Shown here piece after piece: positions 26,412-35,253 of a DNA stretch of 64,000 nt. The position numbers and the translations under genes are program-made. Source of the stretch: Shewanella algae (GTDB lineage Bacteria; Pseudomonadota; Gammaproteobacteria; Enterobacterales; Shewanellaceae). The stretch spans positions 941,001-1,005,000 of the forward strand of contig NZ_CP068230.1 of the NCBI RefSeq assembly GCF_009183365.2, in the 5' to 3' direction. The notes under the pieces are model-generated. The model had not been told where the DNA came from and searched no databases. It worked only from the letters and a program-made list of their open reading frames with translations. How positions within the stretch are numbered: position 1 is the first letter of the stretch; the number at the start of each line of letters is the position of its first letter.

Positions 26412-28064
26412 GTGTTTCATATAATGGATGAGCCACTTGACAAACTATCAGCCATAGTTGTTGGTGTGGGGAGTGTGGGTTGCAAAATAGTCAATGACAT
26501 GGGGGAGGAGGTTATACCTCCTGAAGTTAATAAACTATATATTCATTCGTCAAAAGAAGCTTTAAATAGTTATTCAAATGAACACAGTGAATCAATTTTA
26601 CTAAATGAACATATTCATTTTTTAGAATGTGGAATAAAGGATAGAATTTCTAACATAGATGTCATTTTTTTAGTGGCAGGTTTAGGTGGGGAAACTGGTA
26701 GTCTAGTTTCTCAGCACGTAGCTAGGATAGCCAAAAAGCTTGGTGTTTTGTGCGTGGGATTATTTTCATTTCCTTTTACATTTGAAGGTCGTAGCAAGAA
26801 ACTGAGGTCTCAACAGGCATACCTGTCATTATCAAAGCACATAGATGCTTTAGTATGTATCGAAAACGATCGCTTTTTAGAGTTTAATTTAAAAAATAAT
26901 TCGTTAAATGATATTAATGAACTGTTTTATGATTCCAATAACCATTTTAGTGCCCTAATTAAAGGATTGGTCAACCTTGTTCTGCGACCAGGTTTAATAA
27001 ATGTAGACTTCAATGATGTAAAAACTATATTTACTAATATGGGATTAAGCACTGTTGGATATTCATTGCAACGCGGTGAAGAGCGAGCGGAACTAGCAGT
27101 TATGAATTTATTAGAATCTCCGGCATTACAGCATTACGAACTTTCAAGTGCTAAAGGAGTCTTGATTAATATTACTGCTGGTATGGATATGTCTATAGAG
27201 GAGTTCGAAATTGTTGGGAATACTGCTAAACAGTTTTTTGCGGAAAACGCAACAGTTGTCGTTGGCGCAGTAATAGATCCTGATATGACTGATACAATGG
27301 GAGTTACAGCAATTATTACAGGGTTGCCTGAGTTACCAATTGACAAGACTATTCAAGACAATAATTTCGATTTTATTAAACTTTCTAAGTCAATAACATT
27401 TACTCCTCATCAAGCTAGTGCTGGGTTGTCTATACTGTCATATTTCAACGAGTTTCTTCATCAAAAGTATTCAGGGATAGAAGCTAAAGTTAGTATTGAG
27501 CAAACAGAGAATAAAGTGTGCTTAATTGTAGAAACAGCATCTGGAGATGTCGAAAAAATTGAAAAGTCGCTGTATGAATTCGGTTTGGTAGTTGTTGGTA
27601 AAAAAGTTCCGAGTGAAGTTTTAAAATCAAATTTAGATGTGGAAAGATTGCAAATGAAGTTAGATATGGCGGTTATGGAACTTAAGCATAATGAAAGATT
27701 ATTGACTCTTTATCAGAGTGAAAATAACAGCTATAAAAACAGGGTTATATCATTAGAAGAGCAAATGTATGAACTTCAGCGTGTTATAGGCAGTAGCTTA
27801 ACGCAATCTCAAGAACACCTTTCATTGCAGTTGTCGAATCAAGATGAATTACCTCGGAATTTAATACATCTATTAGAAATTAACTTGAAAGAAAATATAC
27901 CTGATGAGGCTCGTCAGCGAATCGAAGATGATGTTAGAAAGTACGTAACTGATAATAGTAAGGCAATGAGCTTAAAAACACTTGCTGAAAATGCCTTTTA
28001 TGGTGTTGCAGGTAATTCACTATATTCATTAGTTATTTCAATTTTGTCCACATTGCCAAAATAA
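26412..28064 (+). CDS. Divergent FtsZ/tubulin-like GTPase with C-terminal extension
   Basis: The 550-residue protein has an FtsZ-like core: the nucleotide loop VGVGSVG (residues 17-23), a tubulin signature variant AGLGGETGS (89-97), and a T7-like loop INVDFNDV near residue 200 that keeps the N-D-D residues used for GTP hydrolysis between subunits. After about residue 390 comes a coiled-coil region (to about 460), then a tail ending in a hydrophobic stretch, FYGVAGNSLYSLVISIL, which may touch membrane. It is not the housekeeping ftsZ: it lies alone in a cassette, is A/T-rich and has a different tail. GTG 26412 has GGGAG 7 nt upstream. The function is unknown; phage defence, plasmid or phage-type segregation, or division control are options. 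Confidence 0.85.
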   Translation: MFHIMDEPLDKLSAIVVGVGSVGCKIVNDMGEEVIPPEVNKLYIHSSKEALNSYSNEHSESILLNEHIHFLECGIKDRISNIDVIFLVAGLGGETGSLVSQHVARIAKKLGVLCVGLFSFPFTFEGRSKKLRSQQAYLSLSKHIDALVCIENDRFLEFNLKNNSLNDINELFYDSNNHFSALIKGLVNLVLRPGLINVDFNDVKTIFTNMGLSTVGYSLQRGEERAELAVMNLLESPALQHYELSSAKGVLINITAGMDMSIEEFEIVGNTAKQFFAENATVVVGAVIDPDMTDTMGVTAIITGLPELPIDKTIQDNNFDFIKLSKSITFTPHQASAGLSILSYFNEFLHQKYSGIEAKVSIEQTENKVCLIVETASGDVEKIEKSLYEFGLVVVGKKVPSEVLKSNLDVERLQMKLDMAVMELKHNERLLTLYQSENNSYKNRVISLEEQMYELQRVIGSSLTQSQEHLSLQLSNQDELPRNLIHLLEINLKENIPDEARQRIEDDVRKYVTDNSKAMSLKTLAENAFYGVAGNSLYSLVISILSTLPK

Positions 28065-28133
28065 AGCACTTACTAAGCATACTTGGGATATCGAAGAATC
28101 AGAAACTCAAAACAATTGATATTGTTTCAATAC

Positions 28134-28160
28134 AAAAAGCGGGCATTTAGCCCGCTTTTT
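28134..28160. terminator. Bidirectional terminator at end of FtsZ-like gene
   Basis: AAAAAGCGGGC / GCCCGCTTTTT forms an 11-bp stem with an ATTTA loop. It has A and T runs on either side, so it can stop transcription from both the cassette gene and the pntAB operon. Confidence 0.9.
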
Positions 28161-28222
28161 GTTGCATTTCAATAACCCACTAAAGTTTATCTAGTATCTG
28201 TAGGCAAGAGCTCTTTGCATCG

Positions 28223-28287
28223 GCTGTAGCTGCGATAGGCCGCTTAGAGTGATTTCAAAATCGCTTCTACGCTGGCCTTGGCATCGC
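28223..28287. repeat. Right direct repeat (att-like) overlapping pntB stop
   Basis: The 65-bp copy is identical to 26053-26117. It spans the last 44 bp of pntB and the 21 bp after its stop codon. Confidence 0.97.
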
Positions 28288-29728
28288 CGAACAACATCTG
28301 GGTGTTGTCTTTGAAGAACAGTGGGTTCTGCACCCCGGCATAACCTGTGTTCATCGAGCGTTTGAAGCCGATGACATTGCGGGCCTTCCACACTTCCAGT
28401 ACCGGCATGCCGGCGATTGGGCTGGAAGGATCTTCAGTGGCCGCCGGGTTAACCGTGTCGTTGGCACCTATCACCAGTACTGTATCTGTGTCTTCGAAAT
28501 CATCATTGATCTCGTCCATCTCCAGCACTATGTCATAAGGCACTTTGGCCTCGGCCAACAGCACGTTCATATGGCCCGGCAGACGTCCGGCAACCGGGTG
28601 GATACCGAAGCGCACCTTAACTCCCAGATTACGCAGTTTCTGGGTGATCTCGGCCACGGGATACTGTGCCTGGGCTACCGCCATGCCGTATCCGGGGGTG
28701 ATGATCACTGAGCTGGAGTTTTTCAGCAGCTCGGCCACATCCTCGGCTGTGGTTTCACGGTATTCGCCCATCTCTTCATCACCGCTGGAAACGGCGCCAT
28801 CGGTACCGAAACCGCCGGCAATCACAGAGATAAAGGAACGGTTCATCGCCTTACACATGATGTAAGACAGGATGGCACCGGAAGAACCCACCAGGGCACC
28901 TGTGACGATCAGCAGGTCGTTGGACAACATAAAGCCCGCCGCTGCGGCCGCCCAGCCAGAGTAGGAGTTGAGCATGGATACCACAACCGGCATGTCGGCG
29001 CCGCCTATGCTGGCTACCAGGTGCCAGCCAAAGGCAAAGGCTATCAGTGTCATGATAAGCAGAGGCCAGATGCTGCCACCTACGTTGACGAAGTAAATCA
29101 TCAGCAGCAGGGATACCACAACCGCCAGCAGGTTGAGCTTGTGGCGATGAGGTAACATCATCGGCTTGGAGGAGATAATGCCTCTGAGCTTGCCGAATGC
29201 CACCACAGAGCCGGTGAAGGTCACGGCACCGATGAAGATCCCCAAGAAGACTTCCACCAGGTGGATGTTGAGCATGGCACCCGTCATGGGTTCATGCGCT
29301 GCCGAGGCGGCGGCTTGCTCTATGGCTGCCCTGGCGGCTTCCAGAGTGGCATTGAGGTCATTACCGACAGTGACTATTACTTCGTTCATCGCCTGTGGGT
29401 GCAGGCCGAGGAAAGAGTTGAAACCCACCAATACGGCGGCCATACCCACAAAGCTGTGGAGAATGGCGACCAGCTCAGGCATTTCTGTCATCTCAACCTT
29501 GAGCGCCAGACGAATACCTATGGCACCGCCTATCACCATGGCGAGAATGATCCAGTGAACACCATTGGTTTCGGGATTCAGTATGGTAGCGATCAAAGCG
29601 ATCGACATCCCTATGATCCCAAACAGGTTTCCATTTTTTGCAGACTCCTGCTTCGATAAGCCGGCGAGGCTTAAGATGAAGAACAGGGCCGCTATGATAT
29701 AGGCTGCTGTTACCAGTCCTTGAGACAC
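28244..29728 (-). CDS. pntB: NAD(P) transhydrogenase subunit beta
   Basis: The 494-residue integral membrane subunit couples proton entry to hydride transfer from NADH to NADP+. The first 270 or so residues are hydrophobic helices. The C-terminal NADP-binding domain has VIITPGYGMAVAQAQYPVAE and ends DNTQMLFGDAKASVEAILKSL. Length is near that usual for PntB. It lies 11 nt after pntA, so they form an operon. The 3' end has served as an integration site for the cassette at 26118-28287 without loss of any codon. Confidence 0.97.
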   Translation of the reverse strand: MSQGLVTAAYIIAALFFILSLAGLSKQESAKNGNLFGIIGMSIALIATILNPETNGVHWIILAMVIGGAIGIRLALKVEMTEMPELVAILHSFVGMAAVLVGFNSFLGLHPQAMNEVIVTVGNDLNATLEAARAAIEQAAASAAHEPMTGAMLNIHLVEVFLGIFIGAVTFTGSVVAFGKLRGIISSKPMMLPHRHKLNLLAVVVSLLLMIYFVNVGGSIWPLLIMTLIAFAFGWHLVASIGGADMPVVVSMLNSYSGWAAAAAGFMLSNDLLIVTGALVGSSGAILSYIMCKAMNRSFISVIAGGFGTDGAVSSGDEEMGEYRETTAEDVAELLKNSSSVIITPGYGMAVAQAQYPVAEITQKLRNLGVKVRFGIHPVAGRLPGHMNVLLAEAKVPYDIVLEMDEINDDFEDTDTVLVIGANDTVNPAATEDPSSPIAGMPVLEVWKARNVIGFKRSMNTGYAGVQNPLFFKDNTQMLFGDAKASVEAILKSL

Positions 29729-29739
29729 GATATACCCCC

Positions 29740-31266
29740 TTAATCCTTACGGAACATCTTCAGCATGCGCTGGGTGACGGTAAAGCCACCAAAGATGTTG
29801 ATACTGGCAATCAGCACGGCGATAAATGCCAGTGCGGTCATCAGGGCTGAGCCCTGGCCAACCTGCAGCAGTGCACCTACCACAATAATGCCGGAAATAG
29901 CGTTGGTGACGGACATCAATGGCGTATGCAGCGCATGAGTCACGTTCCAAACCACGTAGTAACCCACCACACAGGCGAGCACGAATACAGTAAAGTGCGA
30001 CAGGAACTCAGCCGGAGCTACCGAGGCTACGGCACCGAAGGCGGCCACACCCAGAGCGCCCAAAATATACTTGAGCTTGGATGGCGCTTTCTCTTCAGCC
30101 TTTTTCGGCTCGACTTTGGCAGCCGGTTTCTTGGGCGCCGCGGTCACAGAGATCTGTGGTGGCGGGAAGGTGACTTCACCGGCCTTGACGACCGTCATGT
30201 TGCGCATCACCACGTCTTCGAAGTCTATGTTGGCGTTGCCGTCTTTCTCCTTGCACATCAGCTTCATCAGGTTCACCAGGTTGGTGCCGTAAAGCTGGGA
30301 GGACTGTGCCGGCAAACGCCCTGGCAGATCTGTGTAACCTATGACTTTAACGCCATTGTCGGTCACAAAGAGTTCGCCGCTTTGGGTGTATTCGCAGTTG
30401 CCTCCGGTGGCGGCTGCCAGGTCCACAATCACTGAGCCCGGCTTCATGGAGTCGACCATCTCTTTGGTGATGAGCTTGGGCGCAGGCTTGCCTGGAATAA
30501 GTGCGGTGGTGATGATGATATCCACTTCCTTGGCTTGCTCGGCGAACAGCGCCATTTCAGCCTTGATGAATTCATCAGACATCACTTTGGCATAGCCATC
30601 GCTGGAAGAGCCGTCTTCCCCGCCGAAGTCCAGCTTAAGGAACTCACCGCCCATGGACTCGATCTGCTCGGCCACTTCCAGACGGGTATCGAAGGCGCGT
30701 ACTATGGCGCCCAATGAACCGGCGGCACCAATGGCGGCAAGACCGGCAACCCCGGCACCTATCACCAGCACCTTGGCCGGTGGGACTTTACCTGCGGCAG
30801 TGATTTGGCCGGTAAAGAAGCGGCCAAACTCGTGGGCCGCTTCCACCACGGCGCGATAACCGCCGATATTGGCCATGGAGGAGAGGGCGTCGAGGGACTG
30901 TGCACGGGAGATCCGCGGCACCATGTCCATCGCCATCACGTTGATGTTGCGTTGTGACAGCTTTTCCACCAATTCAGGATTCTGGGCCGGCCAGATAAAA
31001 CTTATCAGGGTGGCACCATCTTTGATTTGGCTGATTTCATCTTCGGTTGGCGCGTTGACCTTAAAGATCAAGTCGGCCTGCCATACATTCGGTACCACAC
31101 TGGCACCGGCGGCTTCGAAGGCGGCATCACTGAAGCTGGACAGCGCACCCGCGTCTGCTTCCACTGTCACTTCAAAGCCGAGTTTTTTAAGTTGCTCTAC
31201 CGTTGCCGGGGTCGCAGCGACCCGGGTTTCACCGGCGAGACTCTCTCTCGGTATTCCAATCTGCAT
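29740..31266 (-). CDS. pntA: NAD(P) transhydrogenase subunit alpha
   Basis: The 508-residue subunit has an N-terminal NAD-binding domain (MQIGIPRE start; VIGAGVAGLAAIGAAGSLGA near 170-190), a Pro/Lys-rich linker near 385-405 and about three transmembrane helices at the C-terminus. The start at 31266 is preceded by AGGGA on the minus strand, and MQIGIPRE is the standard PntA beginning; an upstream ATG at 31293 is unlikely. With PntB it supplies NADPH, which suits the neighbouring CysJ sulfite reductase that consumes NADPH, though the operons are divergent. Confidence 0.97.
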   Translation of the reverse strand: MQIGIPRESLAGETRVAATPATVEQLKKLGFEVTVEADAGALSSFSDAAFEAAGASVVPNVWQADLIFKVNAPTEDEISQIKDGATLISFIWPAQNPELVEKLSQRNINVMAMDMVPRISRAQSLDALSSMANIGGYRAVVEAAHEFGRFFTGQITAAGKVPPAKVLVIGAGVAGLAAIGAAGSLGAIVRAFDTRLEVAEQIESMGGEFLKLDFGGEDGSSSDGYAKVMSDEFIKAEMALFAEQAKEVDIIITTALIPGKPAPKLITKEMVDSMKPGSVIVDLAAATGGNCEYTQSGELFVTDNGVKVIGYTDLPGRLPAQSSQLYGTNLVNLMKLMCKEKDGNANIDFEDVVMRNMTVVKAGEVTFPPPQISVTAAPKKPAAKVEPKKAEEKAPSKLKYILGALGVAAFGAVASVAPAEFLSHFTVFVLACVVGYYVVWNVTHALHTPLMSVTNAISGIIVVGALLQVGQGSALMTALAFIAVLIASINIFGGFTVTQRMLKMFRKD

Positions 31267-31699
31267 GACTATTCCCTGATGGTTGATAAACAAAATTCAC
31301 CCCGCCAAAACTCCGATGGCAGAGTGAAAGAATGCAAGTCTGTTGACCTGGACTCGGGGACTGGTCTTTCCCTTCCATTGGGGACTTCCTGAAATCTTCT
31401 CAGGAACCAAGCCCGCTCATGAATGAAATCCTGGGTGTGGGGTACAGATATTCCCTTCATGGCACCTAGCGTGCTTTTGGCATTGTCGCAAGTCTTTCAA
31501 TGGAAACAAGCTCATATTCTTCATGTGGTGTGTTTCTCCACTGGTCAGAGCAAATTCTTTGCGCCAGGCCACACTTTTGTAGCTTAATTTTTATACCATG
31601 CATATTCCTTATTGATATAAAAAATTAAATATTATTCTTTTTTGCTTTTCGATGGCGGGGCTAAGCTTGCTGACATTACTCTGTCACCGGGCCGTCTCA
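31267..31699. other. Divergent promoter region of pntAB and cysJIH
   Basis: The 433-nt region holds no clear gene. The part next to cysJ (31580-31650) is strongly A/T-rich, as expected for a CysB-activated promoter, but CysB sites are too degenerate to mark by eye. Confidence 0.5.
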
Positions 31700-33514
31700 A
31701 TGTTACTGAAAGAACTCTCTTCACTGGCTTCGCCACTATCAGCGCCACAAGTGGATAAGCTTAAACAACTCACCGCCGAGCTCAGCCCGCTGCAGCTGGC
31801 ATGGGTCAGTGGTTATCTGGCCGCCAGCGCTCAGGGGCAGGAGGGCGCTCCCCCCCAAAGCCAGAGCGGGCAAACTCTGACCATACTCTATGGCAGTCAG
31901 ACGGGCAATGGCCGGGGTATCGCCAAGGCGTTGGCCGCCAAGGCTCAGAGTCTGGGCTATGGCGTTAACCTGGCATCTATGGGCGAATACAATGTCCGTA
32001 ACCTCAAGCAGGAAACCCTGCTGGTGGCCATAGTGAGTACCCATGGTGAAGGTGAAGCCCCCGATGATGCCATTGAGCTGCACAAGTTTCTCGGCTCCAA
32101 ACGCGCCCCCAAGCTGGATAAGCTTCAGTATGCGGTTCTCTCTCTGGGGGATTCCTCCTATGAGTTTTTCTGCCAGACAGGCAAAGACTTCGATGCCCGC
32201 TTGAGTGCCCTCGGGGCCAAGCCTTTACTGCCGAGAGTGGACTGTGATGTGGACTATCAGTCACAGAGCGACAACTGGCAAACCGAACTCCTCGAGCGGG
32301 TTAAGCCTCTGTTGCAGGTGGCCGATGGCGCTGCGACCAATGTAGTGTCTATCAATGCCGCCAATGCAGGTATCAATAGCAATACCGGCCTGGAGTATGA
32401 CAAGCAAAACCCCTACAGCGCCGAAGTGATAGTCAGCCAGAAACTGACGGGCCGCGATTCACTCAAGGATATCCGTCATCTGGAAATCGATTTGGGCGAG
32501 TCGGCCATCAGCTATCAGGCGGGTGATGCGCTGGGGGTCTATTTCCATAACGATGAGGCTCTGGTGGCCGAAATTCTCGAGGCGCTGGCGCTGGAGCCGG
32601 ATACCCGGGTTCAGCTTGGCGCCGAGTCTGTGGGGTTGCGTGATGCCTTGATTGAGCACAAAGAGCTGACCCAACTCTATCCAGGTCTGGTGCAGTTTTG
32701 GGCCGAAACCGTACAGAGCGACGAGCTGCTTACTATTAGCCAAGACAAGGAGCAGACCCGGCGGTTTATTCTCAGCCACCAACTGGTGGACCTGGTGAAA
32801 CGTTATCCTCTCAATGACGCCAAGCTGGATTCGGCCCAGGCTCTGTTGGACAAGCTTCGCCCCATTACCCCAAGGCTTTACTCCATCGCCTCGAGTCAGA
32901 GTGAAGTGGAGTCCGAAGTGCATCTCACTGTGGCGCTGGTGGAAGAGGAGCGTGATGGCCAACGCCGTTTCGGCGCCGCTTCTCACTTCCTGGCCCGGGC
33001 CGAGGAGGGGGCTCAGGTGCGGGTGTATGTGGAACCCAACAAGCACTTCCGCCTGCCCGAAGACCCACAGACGCCAGTGATCATGATAGGCCCGGGAACC
33101 GGTGTCGCGCCATTTCGGGCCTTCATGCAACAAAGAGTGGCCGAGGGCGTGGCCGGCGACAGCTGGCTGTTCTTCGGTAATCCCCATTTCGAGCAGGATT
33201 TTCTCTATCAGACCGAGTGGCAACAGTACCTCAAGAGTGGCGCCCTGAGCCGGATCTCGCTGGCCTTCTCCCGGGATCAAGCGGAGAAAGTCTATGTTCA
33301 GCACAAGATTAAACAACAGGCCAAAGAGCTGTGGCAGTGGCTTGAGCGCGGGGCTCATATCTACCTGTGCGGCGATGCCGAGCGAATGGCCAAAGATGTG
33401 CACCAGGCACTGCTTGAAGTGGCCATGGAGCAAGGCGGTTTGACGAGCGAGGCGGCCGAAGTGTTTCTCGATGAACTGCGCAGCGCCAAGCGTTACCAGA
33501 AAGATGTCTACTGA
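31700..33514 (+). CDS. cysJ: NADPH-sulfite reductase flavoprotein subunit
   Basis: The 604-residue protein passes electrons from NADPH through FAD and FMN to the CysI hemoprotein. It has an FMN-binding flavodoxin domain (GSQTGNGRG near residue 75), an FAD domain (RLYSIAS region) and an NADPH domain (MIGPGTGVAPFRAFMQQR; YLCGDAERMAKDV) ending in KRYQKDVY. ATG 31700 (MLLKELSSL) fits the family start; an in-frame ATG at 31652 would add 16 residues of poor quality. It is first in cysJIH. Confidence 0.97.
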   Translation: MLLKELSSLASPLSAPQVDKLKQLTAELSPLQLAWVSGYLAASAQGQEGAPPQSQSGQTLTILYGSQTGNGRGIAKALAAKAQSLGYGVNLASMGEYNVRNLKQETLLVAIVSTHGEGEAPDDAIELHKFLGSKRAPKLDKLQYAVLSLGDSSYEFFCQTGKDFDARLSALGAKPLLPRVDCDVDYQSQSDNWQTELLERVKPLLQVADGAATNVVSINAANAGINSNTGLEYDKQNPYSAEVIVSQKLTGRDSLKDIRHLEIDLGESAISYQAGDALGVYFHNDEALVAEILEALALEPDTRVQLGAESVGLRDALIEHKELTQLYPGLVQFWAETVQSDELLTISQDKEQTRRFILSHQLVDLVKRYPLNDAKLDSAQALLDKLRPITPRLYSIASSQSEVESEVHLTVALVEEERDGQRRFGAASHFLARAEEGAQVRVYVEPNKHFRLPEDPQTPVIMIGPGTGVAPFRAFMQQRVAEGVAGDSWLFFGNPHFEQDFLYQTEWQQYLKSGALSRISLAFSRDQAEKVYVQHKIKQQAKELWQWLERGAHIYLCGDAERMAKDVHQALLEVAMEQGGLTSEAAEVFLDELRSAKRYQKDVY

Positions 33515-33546
33515 GCTGAAGAACCTAGGAATAAAGAGATAAGGCC

Positions 33547-35253
33547 ATGAGTGAGCAGAAATTATCCGCCAACGAGCATATCAAGACCGACAGTGACTAT
33601 CTGCGCGGCACCATACGTGAGGGTCTGGGCACGGAAGTGACAGGCGCCTTCAGCGACGACGATCAGCAGTTGATCAAGTTTCACGGTTTCTATCAGCAGG
33701 ACGACAGGGATCTGCGCAACGAACGTAAGGAGCAGAAGCTCGAGCCGCTGTACAGCTTTATGCTGCGGGCCCGGGTGCCTGGTGGTGTCTGTACTCCAGA
33801 GCAGTGGTTGGGCGTGGACAAGATAGCCTCGGAGCTGACCAGCTCCAACAGCATACGTTTGACGACCCGGCAGACATTCCAGTACCACGGTATCCCCAAG
33901 CGCAACCTGAAAACCATTATTCAGGGGCTGGACCGGGAAGCGCTGGACTCAATTGCCGCCTGTGGTGATGTGAACCGCAACGTCATGTGTAACCCCAACC
34001 CGGTAGAGTCCAAGCTGCATCAGCAGGCTTATTTCTGGGCCAAGAAGTTGTCGGATCATCTGCTGCCGCACACCCGTGCCTATGCCGAAATTTGGCTCGA
34101 TGAGGAGAAGCTGCTCAGCACAGAGGACGAGCAACCGGCCAAGGTCGAGCCTGTGTACGGCAAGACCTACCTGCCGCGTAAGTTTAAGATGGCGGTAGCT
34201 GTGCCACCGGACAACGACGTGGATGTTTACACCAATGACCTGGGTTTTATTGCCGTGGTGCAAGAGGGGGAGCTGGTGGGCTTCAATCTGGTGGCCGGTG
34301 GCGGTATGGGGTCGACCCATGGCGAAGTGGAAACCTTCCCGCGGCTGGCCGATGACTTTGGTTTTATCAAGGCCGAGGACACCATTAAGTTTGCCGAGGC
34401 CGTGATGACGGTACAGCGCGATTGGGGTAACCGCAGCAATCGTAAACGCTCGCGTCTCAAATACACCATAGTGGATCACGGCTTTGAGGCCTTTAAGGCC
34501 GAGGTTGAGAAGCGCGCCGGGGTTAAGTTCGCCCCCAAGCGTGAGGTGGTCATAGGGGATCGCGGCGACAGATACGGTTGGGTTAAAGGCATAGACAACC
34601 ACTGGCATCTGACCCTGTTTATCGAAGGTGGCCGGGTGAAGGATACCCAGGGTAAATTGTTGCAGACTGGGCTTCGGGAAATCGCCAAGATACATAAGGG
34701 CGATTTTCGGATGACTTCCAACCAGAACATCATCATCGCCAAAGTGGCGGATGAGGATAAGGCTGAAATCGAAGCGCTGGCGCGTAAGCATGGCCTGATG
34801 GGGCAGGTGATCACCGCAACCCGTGGCCATTCTATCGCCTGTGTGGCGCTGCCGACCTGCGCCCTGGCCATGGCCGAAGCCGAGCGTTATTTCCCTGAGT
34901 TTATCGACCATGTGGATGCGCTGCAGGCCAAGCACGCCATAAGCGAGCAGGCGATAGTAGTGCGCATGACGGGCTGCCCCAACGGCTGTGCCCGCCCCTT
35001 TGCCGCCGAAATCGGTTTTGTGGGCAAGGCTCCCGGGCGCTACAACATGTATCTGGGCGCCAGCTTCGAAGGCACCCGATTGAACAAGATGTACCGTGAG
35101 AATATTCAGGAAGCCGAAATCCTCAGCGAGCTCGATGCCCTGTTTGGTCGCTATGCCGCCGAGCGCGAAACCGGCGAGAGTTTCGGTGATTTCACGGTGC
35201 GCACCGGAATAGTAAAACCTGTATTGGACGCAGCGAGGGACTTTCATGGCTGA
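33547..35253 (+). CDS. cysI: Sulfite reductase hemoprotein subunit
   Basis: The 568-residue enzyme reduces sulfite to sulfide with siroheme and a 4Fe-4S cluster. Cluster ligands are Cys432 and Cys438 (CVALPTC) and Cys477 and Cys481 (TGCPNGC). Siroheme comes through CobA/SUMT encoded at 39372. The start is ATG 33547, 32 nt after cysJ. The gene overlaps cysH by 8 nt. Confidence 0.98.
   Translation: MSEQKLSANEHIKTDSDYLRGTIREGLGTEVTGAFSDDDQQLIKFHGFYQQDDRDLRNERKEQKLEPLYSFMLRARVPGGVCTPEQWLGVDKIASELTSSNSIRLTTRQTFQYHGIPKRNLKTIIQGLDREALDSIAACGDVNRNVMCNPNPVESKLHQQAYFWAKKLSDHLLPHTRAYAEIWLDEEKLLSTEDEQPAKVEPVYGKTYLPRKFKMAVAVPPDNDVDVYTNDLGFIAVVQEGELVGFNLVAGGGMGSTHGEVETFPRLADDFGFIKAEDTIKFAEAVMTVQRDWGNRSNRKRSRLKYTIVDHGFEAFKAEVEKRAGVKFAPKREVVIGDRGDRYGWVKGIDNHWHLTLFIEGGRVKDTQGKLLQTGLREIAKIHKGDFRMTSNQNIIIAKVADEDKAEIEALARKHGLMGQVITATRGHSIACVALPTCALAMAEAERYFPEFIDHVDALQAKHAISEQAIVVRMTGCPNGCARPFAAEIGFVGKAPGRYNMYLGASFEGTRLNKMYRENIQEAEILSELDALFGRYAAERETGESFGDFTVRTGIVKPVLDAARDFHG

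Larger units (their letters stand above)
26118..28287. mobile_element. 2.17-kb single-gene cassette inserted at pntB 3' end
   Basis: The cassette lies between two perfect 65-bp direct repeats that reproduce the pntB 3' end, keeping pntB intact. This is the footprint left by site-specific integration into the end of a conserved gene. The insert is markedly A/T-rich compared with its flanks and carries one gene (FtsZ-like) with its own terminator. No integrase, transposase or terminal inverted repeat is seen. It may be mobilised in trans, or be what remains of a larger island. Confidence 0.8.

Noticed and set aside
26118..28222. Classical insertion sequence
   Set aside because: No transposase and no terminal inverted repeats are visible. 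The 65-bp direct repeats are too long for a target duplication and match a gene end, which fits site-specific integration better.
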